A DNA stretch of 64,000 nucleotides from a virus, in the IMG/VR virus record IMGVR_UViG_3300049491_000418, positions 1 to 64,000 of that record; one strand, 5' to 3'. The position numbers and the translations under genes were made by a program. The stretch's first letter is position 1, and each line of letters begins with the position of its first letter. Shown piece after piece: positions 46,101 through 55,100 of the stretch. The notes below the pieces were generated by a model. That model did no database searches. It was not told the origin of the DNA and was given only the letters and a program-made list of their open reading frames with translations.

Positions 46101-49100
46101 AAGCTAGAAACTCTATTATCTCTAATCTATATGAGACAAGTAAAGCTAGACTTGAACAAGTAACCAAAGAACTTACTTCTGCAAAAGAGAAAGTAGATAA
46201 AGCAGCCTCTACAATAGAAGAACAAGTTAAAAAAGGTATAGAAACTAAAGAAGGAACCTGGAAAGTAAAGGCTATAAAGTCTATTACTAAAATGGCCAGA
46301 GATCTTGGTGCTCTAGATGCTTCTTTATTACAACAAATTGAGGATTTAGAGAATGAAAAAGAAGAGCTTGAAGCTACTATTCCTTATTTCAAAGACTTCT
46401 TGGAAGATATTATGTCTACTCCAGAGAGTGGAAAAGAAATGATTGAAGATATTAAGAAAGATATCAATGACTTAGAAGATCTTATTGACACTACCAAGGA
46501 TGCAATAAGTAAAACCAAATCAGCTATCAAGCTTGTTGAAGATTTATTGAAAAATGCTTTAGGGGTATTTAATGATTATGTAAAAAGACTTAAAGAAGAG
46601 AATCCCAACATGCCTTTATTCCTAGATGATTTTCTAGCTAAGTTAGAAAAATATCTTGGAGAAGAAGGAGCAAAACAATTTGTTGCTGACAAACTAGGAT
46701 TCACTGAACAGGTATTAGAACTAGATAGTGATATTAGTGACTTTAAAGATGAGTTAAAAATTCCTGATCTACAAAAGAGAGCATCAACCTTGTCAACTGA
46801 TCTAAAGGAACTAGAAAAAGGTTTAGATGATCTTATAGCTGCCCAGATGGCTAAGGCCAAGATACTAGATGAATTTAAAGAGTTTGCTGATAGAGAAAAA
46901 GCTGTACAGGCGGAAGAGAAACGTATGCACACTAATCCTACCTTAGTTAAAGATCTTATTGGTACATTGAATAAAACTGTCCAAAACTTCTTTGGAAACA
47001 AAGCCTATGATCCTATGTCTAAGAAACCAGACATGGCTGTAGTAAGAAGTACACGTCCTATTAGTGATGGTAAACCTCATCAAGAGAGAGCTAATCACTT
47101 TGGAGCAAGAATGGATAGTTTTTCTAAAAAGAAAAGAGATAGTATTAGAGGTATTATAGTTACACAAAAAACACAAGGGGGAGTTATTGATGGCTTGGTA
47201 GAACACCTACTATCTCAGGTTCCTGAGGAAGACAAAGAAAAATATCCTGCTAATGAGGTTATAGCTTTGGTAATGGTGGAAGTTGATAAAAAAGGAAATC
47301 AGTTCTTACTTGATCAAGATGGTAAACGTCTTTCTAAAGATGCTGATGTTATTAACTCAGCAATATACCAAGTATTTCCAACTAAAAGTTTAAAAGGTAA
47401 CTATGTAGATGCTGATGGTAATAGAAAGTTTGGTAGTATGTTTAGAGATGATACTCCACAGTCTACTGTAGACTCATTAACTAAACAGTATGCAGCATGG
47501 GTAGATGATCAATTAGCTGCTGATGCAATGCCTGCACCTTATAAAGTAAGTGCTTCTTTTGGTTATCCTGAATTACAAAAAGTAATGGGAGAGACTAAAG
47601 AGGAGATAGATCATAATGCAAGAACTTCTGCTAAGGCAGCAGGCTTGGTTACTGATGTTATGCTTGAAAGAGAACCTGTTATACAGGTTAAAACTAGTGA
47701 TGCTCCTGTTACCTTAGGTAATGTTACTTTCACCTCCCCAAAAGGCAGAGTGTTCTTAACTCTTCCTAATGGTATTGCTAAACTATTCAATAGAAAGTTT
47801 ACAGCAACTGAAGCTGAAACTATTTATGATGTTCTTCTTCAAGTAACTAAGAATGTCCGTGACCATGGTGAAGTAAGACCAGAGACTGAAAGATTGTTTA
47901 ATTGGTTAAGATCTACAACATACTGGGGATTTTCTAAAGATAGACAAGGTAATCCTAAACCTGCTGGATATAATAATATGTGGTTTCAGGAAGTTACTGA
48001 TACCAATAATGAGAAAAGATTAAAATTATATATTTCTGGAAAAACAACAGACCCTACTCAGGCTATTGATTTCACTTATTCTAGTTTATATAATAGAAAA
48101 GGAGATATTATGATGCTCCTTCAAAATATGTATAATAATACCAGTAATCATTTAACCAATGAGAGTAACTGGCAGAATCCTTATTCCCAAATAGTAGGTA
48201 TTAATGAGGATGGTTCTCCTCAAACTGTTGACTGGCCAAACTATCAATCTTATTTACTATCAGATAAAATGCCTGATGGTGGTGTAAGAAAGAATGAAGA
48301 TATTCCATTAATTACTAAGTTTAGACCATTAGTAGATGAGAATGATACTAATAGAAAAGGTATTTATTTCACATTGAAAAGTGGTCCAACATCATTTACA
48401 ATGCCTGAAAAGGAAGAAGCAACTCCTGCAACTTCAGAAGAACCTAGTGCCTCTACCACTCCAACAGATTCTGCTCCTACAGTAACTCCAACAAAAGAAG
48501 AAGGATCTATATCAATGACTATAGATGGATATGAATTTGATGGGAAAACACCTAATACAATGGAGTTAAATGCAGGACCTATAACATTTACTGTTGATAT
48601 AGAGAAACAAATGGCAGATGGTGCTGGGGTGTCTATAACTTCTCCAGGAGAAACTGTAGAAGCTCTTATAGCTGCTAAAGGTTATGCTGAAGATCATGCT
48701 TACAATGTAATAAATGCTACTGTACTAGCAAGACTTAAACCTTCTTTAGAAAAAGGTATTGCTGAATTAAAAGCAAGACAAACTGGTAAGGTAGAGCAAA
48801 AAGAACCATCTGTAGAAGCTTCTGCTGTAATAACTCCTACTCCTAAAGTTGGTAAGCTTGATCTTACTGGTGAGAACTGGAATCCTATCAATACTAAATA
48901 TGGCCCAACAAGATTTAAAATTAATGCTGATAAGTTTTTAGCAGGAGATGTATCTCTTTCTGCTATTAATGTTGAAATGGATCCAGACTTAGTTGATGCT
49001 GTTATAGAAGCTAAGCAATCTCAGAATTATGATGAAGAGGCTGCACACAAGTTTATTCAACAAAATGTATTGTTTTTGATTAAAGATGAGTTGGCTTTAT

Positions 49101-52100
49101 ATGATATAAAGAAAAACTCTTCTACACCTTTAGAGAATCCACCTGTTGAGGATACAACTGAAGAAGCTCCTGCTGAAGAAGAAACTATAGAGGAGATTGA
49201 TGAAGTAAGAGAAGCTACAGATGAGTCTGTAAATGCTCCAACAGAAACTGAGATAGCTGATGGTAACAATACTACTATTGAAGAAGCTGCTCCTAAGAAA
49301 AGAGGAGGCTTTGGTAAGGTAGATCCTAATAGAATTCCTTTAAGAGATAGAAAAGAGTATAGACTTCAAGTTCTTAAAGAAGCTAAAGCATTTGAAGGAG
49401 AGAATTGGGAGAAAGTTGAAAAGTGGTTAGCTGCTAACTTTCCTGGTCTTCCTGTATACAGAGTTAAAAATATGATTAAAGCTTCCAATGGTAGACAAGC
49501 TTGGGGTGCTTTAATGGATGGTTCTATATATCTAACTCAAAATGCTGAGGTAGGTACTGTATATCATGAGGTATTTGAGGCTGTATGGAAGATGTTTGCT
49601 GGACCTAAAGAGAAAAATGCTATTATTAAAGAGTTTAGAAACAGACCTGGTTATTATAAAGATAGATTTACTGGAAAACTTATTAAGTTTTCAAGAGCTA
49701 CAGATGCTGAGCTTAAAGAAGAACTTGCTGAGGAATTCAGAGATAAAGTATTGTATGGTAAAGATCCTGTTAGAATTAAAGGAAGAAATCTTATCTCAAG
49801 ATTGTTCAATGAATTACTAGACTTTATTCATAAGTTCTTTACAGGAAAAGAAGCTGTTAATAATACCAAACAATTGTTTGACAAAATTGGTAATGGTTAT
49901 TATAAAAACATACATAATCCCTATTTAACAAAATTATCTTTTCCTCAAGAAGGAATTATAGATATAGAAGATATGGATGTTGGTGATAATGCTGAGCTTA
50001 GAATCAACAATATCCCTGCAATTCAAGTGCATGATATTATCCAACACATGACATATAGCTTATTGGCTCCTTTATCAGAATCCAATGATATTTTATTCTC
50101 TCTTTCTGATATTTTAAGTAAGGGTAAAACTAAAATATATGCAGAGCTACAAGAAGAGGTACTAGGTGCTATTAATGAGAAAGGTCTTGTTCTTGTTGAT
50201 AAAGAAGCTAGTGGTCAAAAACTAACTGATTCAGAACAAAGAATGTTTGATAACCTTGAAACTCTTTATAACAATGTAGAGACTGAATGGAAAAACATAG
50301 TAGAAGAACATGTTAATTACTTAAAAACATATGCTCTTGAGTTTGATGAGAATGATGAGTTGAATATTAATGAAGGAGAACAATCTGGTAAAGAGGACTG
50401 GCAAGATGCCAGAACTATTGATTCCTTTAGAAAGTCTAATAGTGCAATAAAACTATTACTAGGAACACTACCAGTTAAGACTATGAAGAATGGATATCCA
50501 GAGACTGTGTATTCTTCTATAGGAGGATATACTCTCTTACCTGCTAATGCCGTTCATATAGATTTAATGAATAGATTGCATGATTCAGTAGATATTGATG
50601 AGATGATGGAAAGACTTCAAAACATAGCTTTGAATGATCCAAAATACTTTCAATTGTTTGAGCGTTTAACAGGTAAACAACCATCTGCTAATCAGGATGT
50701 ATACTCTGATATTTCTGATTCAGATTTCAGATTAATTTCTAGTTTCTGGAGAGTACTTAAAAAACAAAATGCTGATGTTATCACTGTGTTTATTCAACCT
50801 GGTGGTGAGGTAATTGTTAGTGATAGTACTCTTGCTTCTGCAACTAAAGAGGCTAAAAGAGATATGATGAGTAAAATCATTGATACTATGAAGACTGAGA
50901 AAACTCCTTATTTCTCTTATAATAGTAAGACAGGTAGATATTCAGCTACAAAGGTTTTGAAAGATGTTACTTTTAGTTCTGAAATGTCTTCATATACAAA
51001 TTTTCTTAAGAACTTAGGGATTAAGATAGATCCTGTAAAGTTGTCTGATACTCTTGATGAGAATCAGAAAAAAATGTTTAGAAAAACTGTAGGATTTATT
51101 AAAGAAACTATTGAAGTTATTGGTGATAAAGTCAAAACAACTAATCCAGATACTGGAGAGGAGATGACTATAGATACAGGTATTATGTCTATTAATACTT
51201 CCACTCTTAATATAGATGCTGATATGACCAGATTGGGAATCATTCAAGCTATTCTTGAAAATCCTGTATTTGAAAGTACATATTTCAATATCAATGGTCA
51301 ACGTACACAATCTTATGTTGGTACTAATACAGTTAGTAGCTTCTATGATGTACTATCTAAGGTTGTTGACTTTAGTGAAGATCTACAGGAACCTCAAAAT
51401 AAAGGATTCAGATACTTATTAACAGACAAGTTTGCTAAAAACTCTCAAATTCTTAAAAAATTGTTTGTTCAAAATGATGATGGTTCTTACGGAGAAAGAA
51501 AGGATGGTACTGAGGGTATTATGAAAACTGTTTTTATTGATGGAACTATTGATGAGTACTCTGGTAAAAAGAAAGAATCTTCAAAATTGAACTATGTACA
51601 ACGGTTTGTACAAGAACTTAATTTGAACCTAGAAGGGATTTATTTAAATCTGGTTCCAGGAGATGCTTCTATTGAACATGCTGTAAGACTGCACTCAGAT
51701 GATAATCCATTTGTAAATAAAGATTCTTATGAAAACGGACGTCATCTTCCAATATTCAGAGATTACTTCATAGATGAGGTAGAGTTAGCAAGAGATGAAA
51801 GACTTGTGGCTAATGTTTCAGGAAGAAATAGTACAGATTTACGTTTCTTTAAATCTATTTTGGAAGATAAATCAAAAGCAAATAAAAATGCTTTACATGA
51901 TGAGATAATGTATGATGAGAAAAATAAGGATAAAACCTCTGAAGAGTTATACAAATCTTATGAGAGCCAAATTAATACTGCTGTTAATAAGTTTATAGTA
52001 GAACAAGGTAAGGAAACACAAAGATTATTTAATAAGTTTAATATCATTCAGGCAAATCCAGAAAATGGTTTAGAAGCTCCTGGATTAAACTTTAAACAAG

Positions 52101-55100
52101 ATGAGCTTAAACCAGAGTTTCTTGCACAGAAACTTGAGGTAATGGCTGTCAACTATATGATAGCTAACATTGAGTTCCACAAACTTATATATTCAGATCC
52201 TTATCAATACTCTGATGAGCTTAAACGTATCAAAAACTTTAACTCACCAAGACAAGCTCTTGTATTTAATTCTCAAACATTAGGTAAGTTTTTACAAGAC
52301 TTCTATAATAAAGGAGTTAATCCAAAAGATAAAGCAGCCTACACTGATTTCCAAAGAGATCATTTTAGAACAGTTACTATTGATGATATATTTAGTACTA
52401 ATAAAAATAAAGACTATGAAGATCCTTTTGAGGAAACAGATGGTGGTGGTTATATTACTATCCAAGCATTACGTAAGTTTAGATTAAGACTTGGTGATTG
52501 GACTCCTGCTAATGAAAGACAATTCCAATTTGACTTAGACTATGAAAGAAAGGTTAAAGCTGGTGCTAGTGCAGAAGATCTTAGAAAATTTCTTAAAAGA
52601 AATCCTAATATCAAAAACACTTATACTCCTGTTAAACCTATTGTATCTGGTAATAAAGAAAATGGTAGAGACTTCAATGATGTTGTATTACACAAATTTG
52701 CATTAGTGCCTCTTTCTTATAGAGTACTTCATGAGTTACAAGAAAATAGTTATGCCATTAAACTTCTTGATAAGATGGTTAATGATGACATTGACTATGC
52801 TGTATATGCTTCGGGTAGTAAAGTTGGTACTGAGACAGTACATGAGCTTTATAATGAAGATGGTACTTTTAATAATACTCCTTTTGAATCTCAAAGAGAG
52901 AAAGAAGGATTCTTACCTAACAATGTAAAACGTGGTGTATCAAATATTCCTTTCTCTATTGTAGGTTTACAAACTGAAGTTCCTTCAAAAGACACTCCTT
53001 TAGTTACTCAAGGATCACAAATAACCAAGTTGGTTACTATGGACTTTATGGAAGCTGGTATGCCTGTTGACTTCATGCCTGAGGCAGAATTTATGGATAG
53101 ATTTGCTGTTTGGACTACCACTGATGAAGAGGGTAGAATGAAATCTGAGCTATATAGAATGGTTCAACATAATCAAAATCTTCTTGAAGCAAAAATTGTG
53201 GAAGGGTATAATTCTCTTCTTAAAAAACTAGGAATTGTTCAAGGTAAAGAGGGTGACAATCTTACTTTCACTATTACAGATAGAGATAAGTTCATTAAAA
53301 CTCTTAAGGATGAGATCCTTAAAAGAGAAGTTAACTATAATATAACTGATTCTTTTGATGGATTTGAGAGTGGACATGTTGTTCTTGAAGCTACTCCAGC
53401 ATATCAACAGATTAGAAACATTCTTTATTCTATTGCAGATAAGAATGTTGTTAGACCTAAGATCTCTGGAGGTATGAAAGTACAAATTCCTTCTTCATTG
53501 TTATTGGAACAACACAGAGTGAATATTGGTTCCTTTAAAAACAAAGCAGGGGAAATCAAACAAATCTTTGAGTCTAGTGAATTAGAGTTCTACACAAAAT
53601 CAGAAGATGGTAAGTCAGTTAATGTAGCTGAGATAATGGTTGGTAGATGGTTCAAAAGTGATAAGACTGATGAAGAGTTGATTGAATATTTCAATAATGA
53701 TCCAGAAGGTAAAAAACAACTTGAAGCATTAGCAGGTATAGCCTTTAGGATTCCTACTCAAAAACAAAACTCTATTGATGTATTCAAGATTAAGAAGTTT
53801 CTTCCTAAGGACTTTGGAGATAGTGTTGTGGTTCCTTCTGCCTTGGTTAAGAAAGTAGGATCGGATTTTGATATTGATAAATTGTCAATCTATTTGAAAA
53901 ACCTATATCCAGGAAAGGATAAAAATTTAAAAACTGTTCCTTATTTAGGAACTGGTGATCAAGCTCTTGACAAATTTAGAAAGCTTTTTGATGAAGGAGA
54001 GTTTGATGAATATGTAAAAACATTTAAAGATTTTCTAGATCTTGATAGTGCTGAGGATAGATTACTTGAAAGTATTTTTCCTGAAGACTATGCAGAACAA
54101 AGATCAATACAAAAAGAGGATGTAGTTAATAAATTATATAAAGAGTCTCTTGAGAATGAATATATAAGATCATTAGAAGGGCTTGTATCTCATCCTAGTA
54201 ACTATGAGGCTTTGGTAAAACCAAACTCAGCTCAAGATCTTAAAGATATAACTAATGATATAAATGAGAGAAAAGGATTGGAGAAAACTGATTATACTAA
54301 TGTAGGTAATATGCTTAACAGAGGATTTATGTCTAAACAAAGACATGAGTTTGTTACTGGTAAACAAGCTATTGGTATTGCTGCAGTTGCTCAAACTAAT
54401 CACTCTCAAAATCAAAGAAGCCCATTATTTCTTGATTTCAGAAAACTTAAGAAAGAAGGCATGGATGAATTGGATAGAACTCTTTTGGGTGGAAATCCTA
54501 AAGCTAAATCATATGCAAATAATCCTAGAATAAACTTTAAACATTATAATTCAATTTTGGTTGATGGTATTGCATTTCCTACTTTATCTCTTATTAAAGC
54601 AGCAGGACAGGCTACAGAATATATCTCAGATACAATTGGGATGTTTATTGATGGTTATGTGGATGTTGCTAAAGGTGGATGGATTATGGAGATGGGTGCA
54701 ACTCCTAATACTGCAGGTACCTGGTTGTACTTGATTAAGATAGGAGTTCCTATTAAAGATGTTGCATACTTCATGAATCAACCTATTATTGTTGACTATT
54801 TACAAAGAATAGAGAATAAAGGTCAAACTTGGTTATTCTCAGAAGGAAACATACTTAAAACTCTAGAGTTATATGAAAGTCCAGAGGATACCAGTAAACC
54901 AGAAGTAAGAGCTGTCATAGATAGTATAACATCAATTCCTAATCTATCAACATTAAAAAGTAATATTGGTAAGACTATTGAAGATATGACTCCTCAAGAG
55001 TTATATGAGCAACACTTTATGTTGAAAGAGTTTGTTAAATATGCTAAACAAGCATCTCAATTATTTGAGGTAACTCAGGGTTCTAACCATGATACAGCAA

